The position numbers were made by a program, and so were the translations under genes. From Comamonas odontotermitis (GTDB taxonomy: Bacteria > Pseudomonadota > Gammaproteobacteria > Burkholderiales > Burkholderiaceae_C), in the NCBI RefSeq assembly GCF_020080045.1, contig NZ_CP083451.1, positions 1,674,001-1,738,000 of the forward strand: a stretch of DNA of 64,000 nucleotides, written 5' to 3'. The first letter of the stretch is position 1, and each line of letters begins with the position of its first letter. A model generated the notes under the pieces. That model ran no database searches. It was not told the origin of the DNA and worked only from the letters and a program-made list of their open reading frames with translations. Positions 35,859 through 45,786 of this stretch are shown here, piece after piece.

Positions 35859-36143
35859 GGGAAGCCGCTATTCTAGCACTGCTTTTGGACACGAAATTTA
35901 AAACGTCGAAATTTCTGTCGTTTGCTACGAGGCAGGTGACGGGCTGTGGCTGGTGCGACAGAAACCGCGAAGGCAGCAGTGTAAGGTGGATGCGAACCGT
36001 CGCTTCGGACTGCTTTGCCGCGATGGAGTCTGCCGGGCCGGCAGCCCGGGCTCCTGCATCGGCTTTCAAACATCTTTCGGGTAAGGGTAAGGCTTGGCAT
36101 GCCACATGTCCGGCCATTTCCTGGCCCTGTAAGGAGCAATGAA

Positions 36144-36800
36144 TTGGGTATTCGTGAATTGATCTGCAGGCTTGTGCGCAAGTTTTGCGTGCGATGTTGC
36201 CCCCTGTCTGTGGAACTAAATGGAGACAGTATTCTGTTTGGCTGGGATTGTCCGGATACTCCGGTTCTGCAGATGCGCGCCCGACGCCCCAAATGGACGA
36301 TCACGGACCGCAACGCCTGCGGGCTGCGCATGGCAGATTTCATGGTGGGTTACCAGGAGCCATTTCCAGGTGCGCCGTCCAACATGTTTCCCGCGGGGCC
36401 GCAGCCAGCATTCGGGGAGGCGGTGCATGCCTCGCAGGTCATTGTGCTTGGGCTGGGGCTGAACGATTCCTACGGCCTGCTTTCTCCAGAGGGGTACCGC
36501 CAGCAATTGCTCGATGCGCTGGCGATCATTCGCAGTAGCGGAGCAGTGCCCGTCTTTACAGGCCTTGCCCACATCCCCAGTGGCTACTACGATCCGGCGC
36601 AGGATGCCAATCTCGATGCGTTCCACCAAGTCATGCGCGATGTCGCACAGGAGCAGGGCGTCATTCACGCAGGCTGGGACGAGGAGTACCAGGGAGAGGG
36701 CGATCTGCAACCCGATCACATCCACCGTACGCAACCGGCAACAGACCGACTGACTGCGCGGTTGATTGCAGCGATTGATCGGGCCGCTCGGCGCGCTTGA
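36144..36800 (+). CDS. SGNH/GDSL-family hydrolase
   Basis: About 218 aa. Block I GDSILFGW carries the nucleophilic Ser; LGLGLND supplies the block III Asn; the C-terminal DHIH (in LQPDHIHRT) provides the catalytic Asp/His. The family includes esterases, lipases and acyl hydrolases. No signal peptide is evident in the chosen frame. The start is uncertain: an AAGGAG site at 36131-36136 fits a TTG at 36144, while the ATG beside it belongs to a frame that stops after seven codons, so a start-region frameshift is possible. Stands alone next to the tRNA gene. Confidence 0.65.
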   Translation: MGIRELICRLVRKFCVRCCPLSVELNGDSILFGWDCPDTPVLQMRARRPKWTITDRNACGLRMADFMVGYQEPFPGAPSNMFPAGPQPAFGEAVHASQVIVLGLGLNDSYGLLSPEGYRQQLLDALAIIRSSGAVPVFTGLAHIPSGYYDPAQDANLDAFHQVMRDVAQEQGVIHAGWDEEYQGEGDLQPDHIHRTQPATDRLTARLIAAIDRAARRA

Positions 36801-36912
36801 AAGCGGTTTACCAGAATCAGGGCGCGACGGGTCTAGGCGTGGCCTGGGTCATCACCATGGAGTTCTCTCTTCAAGAGAGGAGTGTAGGAATCGTTCCCCT
36901 TTTCACATGGCC

Positions 36913-36974
36913 TTGACATAGATCGGTTAGCATTTATTTACCTTTGCGGTAAAGTTTGACTACCTAGAACTAGG
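36913..36974 (+). promoter_or_regulatory. Putative promoter/operator of a small gene
   Basis: A consensus TTGACA (36913-36918) is followed by the inverted repeat TTTACC-TTTGC-GGTAAA (36937-36953) and a second small palindrome CCTAG-AA-CTAGG (36963-36974) just before the ribosome site. No clear -10 match. Confidence 0.35.
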
Positions 36975-36983
36975 AGGTGAACC

Positions 36984-37178
36984 ATGCAGCGATCCAAACA
37001 GGATGATCATCCAGAAGACACGTACCTGGACCAGCTCAAAGGTGAAGGGGCGGAGCTTCTGATTCGAAGCCCACCAGAAGGCACGGTCGACCGGGCCAGG
37101 CTTTCGCTCATCGATGCAAAGATTGAGCAATTGACCAGCCCCATTGTGGTGGCGGACTGGAAAAAGCCAACGGCCTAG
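36984..37178 (+). CDS. Small hypothetical protein
   Basis: 64 aa, acidic and hydrophilic, preceded by the near-perfect ribosome site AGGAGGTGA six bases from the ATG. That and the upstream symmetric sites make it a real gene. No cysteine, membrane segment or family recognised. Convergent with the LysR gene. Confidence 0.65.
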   Translation: MQRSKQDDHPEDTYLDQLKGEGAELLIRSPPEGTVDRARLSLIDAKIEQLTSPIVVADWKKPTA

Positions 37179-37236
37179 CAACTCCGGCGGTTCTGGCTGT
37201 TCCCGCATTGCACGGTGTCGAAGGGCGTTGGGTTCT

Positions 37237-38196
37237 TCAACCAGCGTGATCGGGCAGGCGCTTCAGGGAAGGGTGCTCTGGCAGAGCCTCCAGCAAGAAG
37301 TCGACGAAGGCTCGCACCTTGGCGGGCACATATTTTCGATCCCGGAAGCAGGCAAAAAAATCGAGCGTCTCTGCCCGGAACTCCAACTGCCCCTTCTGCC
37401 TTCTGCCAGCAGGTTTGAGCGCCAGAGGCACAAGCCGACCCTCCTGTATATGGAGGCGGGCGACGAAGGCGCCCACCCAGGCAATGCCGCCACCCGCTGC
37501 GGCAAGCGCCGTCACGGTGTCGATGTCGGTGCCTATGGCAGCGATCTTCAGCGGCGGATCTGTGCGCCGCCCGTCGCGAAAGAAAGGCCAGCGCATGGTG
37601 CGGCCATCGCGCTCGCGCCGATAGAGCAGGCAATCGTGCTGCAGCAGATCCTCGGCCACCTGCGGATGACCATGTTGTATCAGATATGCGGGCGAGGCGC
37701 ATAGGATTCGAGGCACCTCCGTCAGTGGCCGCACCGACATGCCAGGCTCCAGCACGTCGCGGTAGCAGAGGCTGATGTCCACATCCTCCTTGAGTACATC
37801 CACGTGGCGATCGGTGACCAGCAACTCCAGACTCAACAGGGGATGGCGATGCTTGAAGGCCGGCAGCAGTGGCGCAAGGATATGGCGGCCAAACGCCGCC
37901 ATGCAGGCCACCCGCAGGCGCCCATGCAGTTCTCCTTGAGCCAGGGATGCATCAGACTGGGCCTTTTCGAGCTCGTCCAGCACCGGGGCCACACGGGCCA
38001 GATAGCGTTCACCAGCTTCTGTGAGTGCCAGGGAACGCGTCGTGCGTGTAATGAGGCGCGTACCCAGTTCGCGCTCCAGACGCGCGAGGTTCTGGCTGGC
38101 GGCGGCCGGGGAGATTCCCAACTGGCGCGCGGCAGAGGCGATCGAGCCGCCTTCGAGGGCTTTGACAAAGGTTTCGATGGCACGCAGATTTGGCAT
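37237..38196 (-). CDS. LysR-family transcriptional regulator
   Basis: 319 aa. N-terminal winged helix (GGSIASAARQLGISPAAASQ, residues 16-35) followed by NLARLERELGTRLITRTTRS and an effector-binding domain with CYRDVLEPGMSVRPL. It belongs to the CrgA-like branch with the typical RTTRSLALTEAG. The divergent neighbour is a small unknown gene, so the target is not apparent. Start ATG at 38196 conforms to the family. Confidence 0.9.
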   Translation of the reverse strand: MPNLRAIETFVKALEGGSIASAARQLGISPAAASQNLARLERELGTRLITRTTRSLALTEAGERYLARVAPVLDELEKAQSDASLAQGELHGRLRVACMAAFGRHILAPLLPAFKHRHPLLSLELLVTDRHVDVLKEDVDISLCYRDVLEPGMSVRPLTEVPRILCASPAYLIQHGHPQVAEDLLQHDCLLYRRERDGRTMRWPFFRDGRRTDPPLKIAAIGTDIDTVTALAAAGGGIAWVGAFVARLHIQEGRLVPLALKPAGRRQKGQLEFRAETLDFFACFRDRKYVPAKVRAFVDFLLEALPEHPSLKRLPDHAG

Positions 38197-38348
38197 AGAG
38201 ACAAATATATTGCCAAATCCATTCGTAAGTCCAGCTTATGACTGCCGCAAGCTTTGGCCGTCTTCTGCAGAAGTACTGCACTGCTTACAGTTTCCGATAG
38301 TTCCATGGGCCGCGTGTGCGCACGGCCTGGATTGTCTGAGGAGATGGT

Positions 38349-38594
38349 ATGCAGAATGTGGTCGAGGCGGTGACGCCAAAGGGTGACGTGGTTTTTCGCG
38401 TTCCCGACGGAAGTTATGTGGTGGCACAGCAGATAGATGCAAAGCCCTTGAGGCGCGAGCAGATTTTGGAAGGCGCTTTGGACAGCATCGGTATCGAGAG
38501 TGCGCGGGACCCGGCCACGGGGGCGATCTACGAGTTTTTCATTGCAGGCTACGGCCTCTCACGCGAGGGAGCATTCGGGGCACCGGAGTCGTGA
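38349..38594 (+). CDS. Small hypothetical protein
   Basis: 81 aa with a GAGGAG ribosome site before the ATG at 38349. The composition is normal for a cytoplasmic protein, and the pattern VFRVPDGSYVVAQQID suggests a beta-strand-rich N-terminus. No family recognised. Confidence 0.6.
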   Translation: MQNVVEAVTPKGDVVFRVPDGSYVVAQQIDAKPLRREQILEGALDSIGIESARDPATGAIYEFFIAGYGLSREGAFGAPES

Positions 38595-39096
38595 CCTCGG
38601 CAGTGCTCTCATGGCGCAATTTTTCCGACCCGGATCGCCATGCGAATCGATTCCGCAGTTGTCTTGTGCCCAGGCGCTGCCGAATGTGACGACGATGGCT
38701 CTCGATGCTAGCCAGTCATGAAAGAGCCCATGCCGTTCTTTTCGAGCGACTTCAGCAAGGCCGCCACGGCAGGGGCGGTCACAACGCGCGACGAAGTGGT
38801 ACAGATGTTCAGGCGGGCCGCAGGCACACGTCCTGGCCTGGAATATCGTTCGTGGGAAAACGGCCTGTATGGCTGCAGGGCACGTGCATTGCCATGCGAT
38901 ACAAGGAAACGCACCGGCGCGACGGCGTTACATCCTTGCGCATGTCGCTCGTCCTCCTGACCTGCTCCGAAAACGTCGCTCTGTGGCACTACCTGCATGA
39001 AACGGGCTTGAGCCACTGGCGTTCGCTCCAGACCAATGCACAGCCGCGCTGCAATGCGACCGTGCAAAGATCACACATGCCTTTGCTCATATGCGC
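38595..39096. other. Region without a secure gene
   Basis: An 80-aa plus-strand frame from 38718 (MKEPMPFFSSDFSKAATAGA) starts plausibly, but coding character seems to shift to another frame near 38.87 kb (GKRPVWLQGTCIAMRYKETH). It may be a frameshifted remnant; I cannot identify it. Confidence 0.35.
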
Positions 39097-40005
39097 TTAC
39101 GCCAAGGCGGTGTCCAGCACCATCATCAGTACAAATCCTGTCATCAGGCCGGCGGTGGCGAATGCCTCGTGGCCCTTGCGGTGGGACTCGGGAATGATCT
39201 CGTGGCTGATGACGAACAGCATGGCGCCAGCGGCGAAACCCAGACCCCAGGGCAGGAGCAGGGCCGAGTGACCAACAACGGTGGCTCCCACGACCGCTCC
39301 CAAGGGCTCCACCAGGCCGGATGCCATGCCGAGCGCAATGGCGAGGCCGCGGCCATATCCGGCAGCGATCAAGGCTGCTGCAACCACAAACCCCTCGGGC
39401 ACATCCTGTATGGCAATGCCTATGGCCAGGGCATTGGCGCGCAGACCTTCGTTACCGGCGTAGCCGACACCGATGGCCAATCCTTCCGGGATGTTGTGCA
39501 GCACGATGGCGAAGACGAAGAGCCATGTGCGGCGCAATTGCCTGGCGTCGCTGCCCTCGCGGCCTTTGATGAAATGTTCATGGGGCAGCAGATGGTCCAA
39601 AGCGAGCAAAGCCAAACCGCCGAGCAGGATGGCGATGCCGACGATGGCACCTGCTGCCCAATTGCCGCCACCGAAGAGGTGTGCGGAGCGAGCCGCATTG
39701 AGCCCTGGTATGACCAGCGAGAAGGCACAGGCCGCAAGCATCACGCCAGCGCCGAATCCAAACAGCGTGTCTTGCACCCGTCCCGATGGCCGTTGCGTCA
39801 GCAGCACAGGCAAGGTTCCCAGCGCAGTAGCCAGTGCCGCGACTGTTCCGCCGAGCAAGGCGGCCTGGGCCGATGGCTGGCTCTGAAGCGCAGCCCACAT
39901 TTGCCCGCACAGCGCCACCAGGCCGACTGCACAAATGGTCAATCCGATCCAGATCCTCAGGCGTGGTAGCTGAGAGCTGAGTGCGGCAGGATTTTCAGTG
40001 GGCAT
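39097..40005 (-). CDS. ZIP-family metal transporter
   Basis: 302 aa, about eight transmembrane helices. The metal-binding helices IV and V carry HNIPEG and the related QDVPEG, and a later helix has SHEIIPESH, all signatures of the GufA/ZupT group that brings Zn, Fe or Mn into the cytoplasm. It follows sodA by 30 bp in the Fur-boxed operon, which suggests delivery of Mn (or Fe/Zn) for the dismutase. Metal preference is inferred from context only. Confidence 0.9.
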   Translation of the reverse strand: MPTENPAALSSQLPRLRIWIGLTICAVGLVALCGQMWAALQSQPSAQAALLGGTVAALATALGTLPVLLTQRPSGRVQDTLFGFGAGVMLAACAFSLVIPGLNAARSAHLFGGGNWAAGAIVGIAILLGGLALLALDHLLPHEHFIKGREGSDARQLRRTWLFVFAIVLHNIPEGLAIGVGYAGNEGLRANALAIGIAIQDVPEGFVVAAALIAAGYGRGLAIALGMASGLVEPLGAVVGATVVGHSALLLPWGLGFAAGAMLFVISHEIIPESHRKGHEAFATAGLMTGFVLMMVLDTALA

Positions 40006-40035
40006 AGAGGCTCTGCTGTTGGGCTGTTGGTTGCT

Positions 40036-40662
<627 letters not shown>

Positions 40663-40713
40663 AGGCAGTCTCCAGTGGGGATGAACATGGGAAGAGATTC
40701 GCTCGCGCGTCAG

Positions 40714-41187
40714 TCAATGCAGCAATGACCCGGTGGGTGGCATGAATGAAGGCAGCGTTTGCGATGTTGCTACGCAGGCAGGGGTAGGCTGGCTTTGTGC
40801 AGCGAAGGTCTGGTGCAGCTGCCGGTAGGCAGCTTGCCGCAATGGATATGGGGTTGCTTCGTCTTGCAGAAGCCTGAGGAGCCGGTGGTGTGCGCAGTCC
40901 ACGCATTCCGCAGCTTCGCTGTGCTGCCCCATGTCGGTATAACAATCCGCGATATTGAGGTGTGCGACGACGAAGGCTGCCAGCCTGTCGTCGTCTGCCA
41001 CGCCATCGAAGGGTTGCAGCAGCAGCCGGTTTGCCACGCGCAACGCCTTCACGTGCCAGGTCAGCGCATGTGCAGCGCAATGTGCGCGGCTGGCCTGAAG
41101 TCCTGCCTGGGTCAGGCGCTTCCACTCTTCGAGCAGCGGAAGGGCGGATGCGTTGGCGCTGTCGTGAGCGCGGGCATGGAAGGTCAT
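40714..41187 (-). CDS. Hypothetical helical protein of the sodA operon
   Basis: 157 aa, start MTFHARAHDS at 41187 overlapping the DUF2325 stop by ATGA. The sequence is all-helical in appearance, with two TPR-like segments (HLNIADCYTDMGQHSEAAEC near residue 80) and conserved His/Cys. A similar small gene lies upstream of sodA in pseudomonad fumC-orf-sodA operons, but I do not claim homology. Role unknown. Confidence 0.75.
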   Translation of the reverse strand: MTFHARAHDSANASALPLLEEWKRLTQAGLQASRAHCAAHALTWHVKALRVANRLLLQPFDGVADDDRLAAFVVAHLNIADCYTDMGQHSEAAECVDCAHHRLLRLLQDEATPYPLRQAAYRQLHQTFAAQSQPTPACVATSQTLPSFMPPTGSLLH

Positions 41188-41729
41188 GAAATATCCTTGA
41201 TGGGGATCTGCTCTGTGGGGCGAGGTGCGCTCAGGTCGGCTGGCTGGATACGCACGATGCGTAGCGCATCGGGTTGGTCTACCAGTACGCAGGTCTTGCC
41301 GGTGCGCTTGCAATGGTTGGCCAGGCGCCAGAAGGCACCGTGGCTGATGCAGCCGGTCTGGCAGATCACCAGATCGGCTTCGTGCAGGTTGTGCCCCAGC
41401 CACTCGAGTTCAGTACCAGCAGGAGCGCCTTCCACGGAATGTTCCGGCTCGGTGTGGTCTGTTGCAGGCGGGTGGGCAGTGCTGTCGGAGATATTGGCCA
41501 ACGCAGAACGCGGTCTTGGGCATTCCCAGGCAAGGGCACTCTGGAGGACGACGAGTTGCGCGCGCATCCGCAGAATCTGGGCTTGCAGATGCTGGATCTC
41601 GTTGAACTGGCTCTGCATCTGCGCCGAGCAGCGCTGTTGCACCTGGGCGTAGTGGCGCAGCAGCGCACCATGCTCTTGCATCACATGGTCAATGTCGTCC
41701 TCGGGGTAGGGCACGGTATTCCTCTCCAT
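41184..41729 (-). CDS. DUF2325-domain protein
   Basis: 181 aa from MERNTVPYPEDD (41729). N-terminal coiled coil (about 10-70), variable linker, then the DUF2325 core at about 105-160: ADLVICQTGCISHGAFWRLA followed by KTCVLVDQPD. The domain is common in betaproteobacterial iron/oxidative-stress operons; its biochemical role is not established. First gene of the sodA operon, 85 bp after the Fur box. Confidence 0.85.
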   Translation of the reverse strand: MERNTVPYPEDDIDHVMQEHGALLRHYAQVQQRCSAQMQSQFNEIQHLQAQILRMRAQLVVLQSALAWECPRPRSALANISDSTAHPPATDHTEPEHSVEGAPAGTELEWLGHNLHEADLVICQTGCISHGAFWRLANHCKRTGKTCVLVDQPDALRIVRIQPADLSAPRPTEQIPIKDIS

Positions 41730-41814
41730 CAACCCAGGCGATGCCCTGCATGATGCCGATGACCGGCAATCGGAACGCTTCAGCAACGAGATTGGTTGAT
41801 GGATGAATCTTAAT

Positions 41815-41833
41815 AATAATGATTATCATTATC
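41815..41833 (-). promoter_or_regulatory. Fur box of the DUF2325-sodA-ZIP operon
   Basis: AATAATGATTATCATTATC; its complement matches the 19-bp Fur consensus GATAATGATAATCATTATC at 18 of 19 positions. Located upstream of the minus-strand DUF2325 gene and after the stop of the preceding operon, so repression of sodA and the transporter by Fe-Fur is expected. Confidence 0.9.
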
Positions 41834-41891
41834 AAACATGGGGAATTTTTCAACCCTCACCAGACTTGCCTCCGCTCGCGAATTCCGCTGC

Positions 41892-43112
41892 TCAGCGGGA
41901 CAGTCCGGGCGATTGCAATGCTGACGCCAGCATCCAGTGGTTGTCCAGCTGCAGGGATTCCAGCCTGTGCTGTTTCTGACCCCGAGAGGTCTGCTCCAGT
42001 ACCGAGTGCTGGCCACCAATCCAAAGCGGCTCGGTCGTCGGGGAGGGGCCATGGCGGCCCGCATTGCTGACGCAGTAAGCGCCTGCCAGTGTGGTGGTAT
42101 CCATCAGAGACCATGCCTGCTCGGCCGATCGGGGCATGCGCCAGCGTGTGACCAGATCGGCGCGGGGGCAACTGACCACAAAGCCCTGGGCATGGGCGCT
42201 GATATCGCCGCCATAGCCCAGATGCCGGGCGCCAGGCAGGGCTGCTTCGCCCGCCGCACCGAACGCGACGGGACGCAGATCTTTGCCATCCCATACGGCA
42301 AGTACCGGCGCGGCCTGTCGCTGCACCGGATCATCGTGCTCGGCCTGCAGAGCGATGCCCAGCCATTGCTGGTCGGGGTTGGCGGCGACTGCAGGGCCCC
42401 AGCTCAGGTGGCGCAGGCTCAGTCGAGGGTCCTGCAGGCGCCAGAGCCCGGCAATCTCTCCACCAGTGTCGGGCAGCATGCGGACGATGGACGAATCCAT
42501 ACGGTCCAGCTTGAGTTTGCGGCGCCCGGTCTCTGTCTGGCTTGGAATGCCGCCGTTGGCAACAATGAGCTGACCCTGGCCATTGAGCAACAACTGATGC
42601 GGGTCCATGCCGCCGGTTCGCCATTCGGCCACTTTTTCCAGAGTCCGGCGGTCCCGCACACCGATCAGCCCCTGGCTGTCGGCAAGATCGGTTTCGGTCG
42701 TGTAGAGATGGCGACCGTCCTTGCTGGCTATGACATGGCCATTGAAGCAGCGGTCGGGCTCTATCCAATGCCACTGTTCAGGCTCGGTGCTGCCCGGCGG
42801 AGGCAGACGCACCAGCCAGTCACCCGGGCGGCGGCTGGCAAACACCAGACTTCCATCGCTCAGGCAGCACATGCCATGTGCCCGTGAAGGCACCCTCTGC
42901 TGGCTGACAACCCGGAGAGGTTGCGTGCCGGTCGCGGGTACCTGCAGCCTTCCGATGTAGTGCTCGTCTTCTGCTGTCCAGGCCGCTGCCAGATGCGCGG
43001 CTTGGGCGTGCGAAGCGGCCTTGGCCAGCACCGGGCTGGCGGGCAGGCACAGGCCCAGTGAAACGCTGCCCAGCCACTGGCGCCGATTCAGCAGGAAGTG
43101 CTCAGCCGGCAT
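41892..43112 (-). CDS. DUF1513 periplasmic iron-operon protein
   Basis: 406 aa with a Tat-like N-terminus (NRRQWLGSVSLGLCLP), then a WD40-like beta-propeller pattern of about seven repeats, consistent with the DUF1513 family. The family is regularly found after imelysin and di-heme genes in EfeO-type iron loci and is assumed periplasmic. Start at 43112, 2 bp after the imelysin stop. Last gene of the long Fur-boxed operon. Its precise role is not known. Confidence 0.85.
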   Translation of the reverse strand: MPAEHFLLNRRQWLGSVSLGLCLPASPVLAKAASHAQAAHLAAAWTAEDEHYIGRLQVPATGTQPLRVVSQQRVPSRAHGMCCLSDGSLVFASRRPGDWLVRLPPPGSTEPEQWHWIEPDRCFNGHVIASKDGRHLYTTETDLADSQGLIGVRDRRTLEKVAEWRTGGMDPHQLLLNGQGQLIVANGGIPSQTETGRRKLKLDRMDSSIVRMLPDTGGEIAGLWRLQDPRLSLRHLSWGPAVAANPDQQWLGIALQAEHDDPVQRQAAPVLAVWDGKDLRPVAFGAAGEAALPGARHLGYGGDISAHAQGFVVSCPRADLVTRWRMPRSAEQAWSLMDTTTLAGAYCVSNAGRHGPSPTTEPLWIGGQHSVLEQTSRGQKQHRLESLQLDNHWMLASALQSPGLSR

Positions 43113-43114
43113 GG

Positions 43115-44212
43115 TCAGTCTCCGTCCGCATCCGAAAAACCGATGTTGATCTCCAGCGCAGGAGCCACCTGGGTTTCCATCAGTTTCTTGAGTTTTTTCA
43201 GCGACGCGGAGGCTTGGCTAACGTTGGCAGGTGAGAGATCGCGCAATCCCGTCATGGCCTGGTTGGCTTGACCGACGGTCTGTGCCCATTCATCGGCCAG
43301 CTCCTTGAGGCCGCGCCCTCGCAAATAGGCTTCGATGGGCACCAGATCGGTGCCTGGCTGCGGTATCTGCTGGCGGTCGAGCACTACGGCGAGTTGTCGC
43401 AGCCCTTGCCACTGCGCCTGCAGGGCATTCAAGGTACTGGCTGCGTCGGCTCGGTGCCAGATAATGGGTTTCCTGCCTGCGCTTTTTACAGGTTTTTCCA
43501 GCCGCTGCCAGCGCAGGCGTTCCAGGCCACCCACCCATTGGTTGATGAACTCGGCCATGGTTTCGGTGGTGGCTTCGGCCTCCTCGCTCCAATGGGTCTT
43601 GCCCAGGCTCTGAAAATCGGCGGCAATGGCTTCGGCTTCCTGTGCAACGCCTTGCGCGGCAACCACTGCATAGCGGCACGACGTGGCATCGGGTTTGTTT
43701 GCCTGCTGTGCCAACAGATGCTCCAGCGCGCCAAACCCTTTGGCGGGCCCTCCGATGCGCTCCAGCGCCCGCGTGTCTGCAGGCGCGCTCTGGATGGCCT
43801 TTTGCAGTGATGTGAGACGAAAGGGTTGAAAGTCGATATTGCGTGCAGAGCGGCGCTCGATCAGTGGTCCCAGCGAGACCGCCGAGACTGTCTCCCAGGC
43901 AAGGATGGTGGTGCGCAGCTGTTCTGCGGCGGCCATCAGTTGTGCTGCCTTGTCTTGCTGCGGCGCCGCGCAGTAGCGTTCGATGGCCGGTGCCAAGGCG
44001 AGCGCTGCGGCTTTGAACCTTTCTGACTGTGGCGCATACCAGCTCCCATACACGCCCTGGGCGGCATGGGCACTGGTGTAGAAGGGAATGGCGACGTTTG
44101 GCGCCATATCCTGCGCCTGGGCCGACGGAGTCGGCGCGATGGCAAGCAGCACGGGAGCAATGGCCGAAAGGAGGCGCTTTACCGCAGGCACATGCATGGT
44201 GGGAGGGTTCAT
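43115..44212 (-). CDS. Imelysin-family periplasmic protein, second copy
   Basis: 365 aa from MNPPTMHVPAVKRLL (44212), which has a signal peptide ending near AQAQD. Imelysin family (IrpA/EfeO-like) proteins are all-helical and linked to iron uptake. The usual GxHxxE metal motif is replaced by FGALEHLL, so the His is missing at the classic place. Follows the di-heme gene by 16 bp. Likely a partner of the first imelysin in the same operon, with altered or lost metal binding. Confidence 0.8.
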   Translation of the reverse strand: MNPPTMHVPAVKRLLSAIAPVLLAIAPTPSAQAQDMAPNVAIPFYTSAHAAQGVYGSWYAPQSERFKAAALALAPAIERYCAAPQQDKAAQLMAAAEQLRTTILAWETVSAVSLGPLIERRSARNIDFQPFRLTSLQKAIQSAPADTRALERIGGPAKGFGALEHLLAQQANKPDATSCRYAVVAAQGVAQEAEAIAADFQSLGKTHWSEEAEATTETMAEFINQWVGGLERLRWQRLEKPVKSAGRKPIIWHRADAASTLNALQAQWQGLRQLAVVLDRQQIPQPGTDLVPIEAYLRGRGLKELADEWAQTVGQANQAMTGLRDLSPANVSQASASLKKLKKLMETQVAPALEINIGFSDADGD

Positions 44213-44228
44213 CGTGATCTCGGGTGAC

Positions 44229-45707
44229 TCAAAGCGAATTGACAAATTTCACCAGCGCATCGCGGTCATCGGCGCCAAGCTGGCGTACCGACTCGCGGGC
44301 TGCTTCGGCCTCGCCGCCGTGCCACAGAATGGCTTCGAGCACACCGCGGGCGCGCCCATCGTGCAGGAGGCGCTGGTGGCCATTGACATCGGGGATCAAT
44401 CCGATGCCCCATAGCGGCGGCGTGCGCCACTGGCGGCCATTGGCCATGAAGTCAGGGCGCCCGTCGGCAAGCTCCGGGCCCATGTCGTGCAGCAGCAGAT
44501 CGGTATAGGGCGTGATGGTCTGGCCCGACTGGCTGGGGCTGCTCAAACGCGGGAAGGGCGGCTGGCCGGTGCGATAGCTTGGGCGGTGGCATTGAGCACA
44601 CTGCATGGCGTGAAAGAGTTTCTCGCCGCGCAGCACCTGCGGTGCATCCGGGTTGCGCCGGGCAGGTGGCGCCAGCGTTGCCTGGTAGAAGATCACATCG
44701 TCCAGCGCCTTGTCGTCGATTTCCACGCCCTGATGGCTTTTGCCATGCGGGGCATCGAGGCAATCCTTTTGCTGCAGTGTGCATGCGGGCTGCGCAAAGC
44801 GTGAAGAGGTGATGCCAATGTCACCGACAAAGGCGCTGGCCGTTTGGTGCGCCAGCGTGGCTACATTGGCCTTCCAGCCAAAGCGCCCGAGCATCATGCG
44901 CTCGCCGTAGGCGTCCCAGACCAGGTTGGTCTGGCCCTTGATGGGCCCTGGTGCTGCGGCCTGTGCGGCTGCATTGGCATGGATTTCAGACTCGGGAATG
45001 GCTTCGAGCAGGCCCAGGCCAATCACCTGCGGGGCGATACGGGGGCTCACCATGGTGGCCGGTGATAGCGGGCCGTAGCCCAGCTCCGTGATCTGGTAGA
45101 GGGGTTTTTCCAGCGAGTAGGGTGTCCCGTCGCCAAACTGGCCGCTAATGCTCTCGTAGCGGATACGCACCTGTCCTTCCGGTTTGACGCCCGTAATGCC
45201 AAAGGTGTTGAGCTGGTCGCCATAGACAGGTTCGGGCAAAGGGCCTCCGTGGGCATCCTGACCTGGAATCGACAGGCGCAGCAGCAGCCCTGCAATGGGA
45301 GGGCGTTCACCCAGCGCATTGCGGAAATCGGGCGGCTGCGCGCGCCCATCCTGCACATGGCAGCCTCCGCAGGAGCGGGCCAGAAAATGCGGACCGAGCC
45401 CGTCGCGGGCCTTGGTCGAAGCAGGCGCCTCCACCCAGTTGCGCTTGAAGAACGAGTTGCCAATGACAAAGCGCGTGCGCTCGGCATCGGCCAGGTTCGA
45501 CGCTGGCAGGGAGAAGGCGTTGCGACCGGAGGCATGCACGGTCGTGTCACCGCCCGGTTGCGCAGTCCGGGCTGGGGGCTCGAACAAAGGTGCCACAGTT
45601 GGCGCTTGCTGGCCGTGTGCCAGATGCATGAGCCACAGCACGCCACAGGTGGAGGCGGCTGCGGTACCCAGAACAGACAGGAGACGGGCGCGAGACAATG
45701 ATTGCAT
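44229..45707 (-). CDS. Di-heme c-type oxidoreductase (DUF1111 type)
   Basis: 492 aa from ATG 45707; an in-frame GTG at 45719 is an alternative. N-terminal signal anchor (LLSVLGTAAASTCGVLWLM). Two CxxCH heme-binding motifs, SCGGCHVQDG near residue 115 and CAQCHRPSY near 375, identify a periplasmic di-heme cytochrome of the thiol-oxidoreductase-like group. Located between two imelysin genes, the arrangement found in Pseudomonas-type iron clusters, where the protein may handle ferrous/ferric redox at the periplasmic face (inference). Confidence 0.88.
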   Translation of the reverse strand: MQSLSRARLLSVLGTAAASTCGVLWLMHLAHGQQAPTVAPLFEPPARTAQPGGDTTVHASGRNAFSLPASNLADAERTRFVIGNSFFKRNWVEAPASTKARDGLGPHFLARSCGGCHVQDGRAQPPDFRNALGERPPIAGLLLRLSIPGQDAHGGPLPEPVYGDQLNTFGITGVKPEGQVRIRYESISGQFGDGTPYSLEKPLYQITELGYGPLSPATMVSPRIAPQVIGLGLLEAIPESEIHANAAAQAAAPGPIKGQTNLVWDAYGERMMLGRFGWKANVATLAHQTASAFVGDIGITSSRFAQPACTLQQKDCLDAPHGKSHQGVEIDDKALDDVIFYQATLAPPARRNPDAPQVLRGEKLFHAMQCAQCHRPSYRTGQPPFPRLSSPSQSGQTITPYTDLLLHDMGPELADGRPDFMANGRQWRTPPLWGIGLIPDVNGHQRLLHDGRARGVLEAILWHGGEAEAARESVRQLGADDRDALVKFVNSL

Positions 45708-45786
45708 GGGGAAGCTCACGCCGGCCCCGCTTCTGCTGGTGCCATCGCCGGGCTGAAGGCGGCGCCTCTGGTTGGTATTGCTGGCA

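Noticed and set aside
38708..39067. 119-aa minus-strand gene
   Set aside because: No ribosome site, shadow-like composition, competes with a plus-strand frame.
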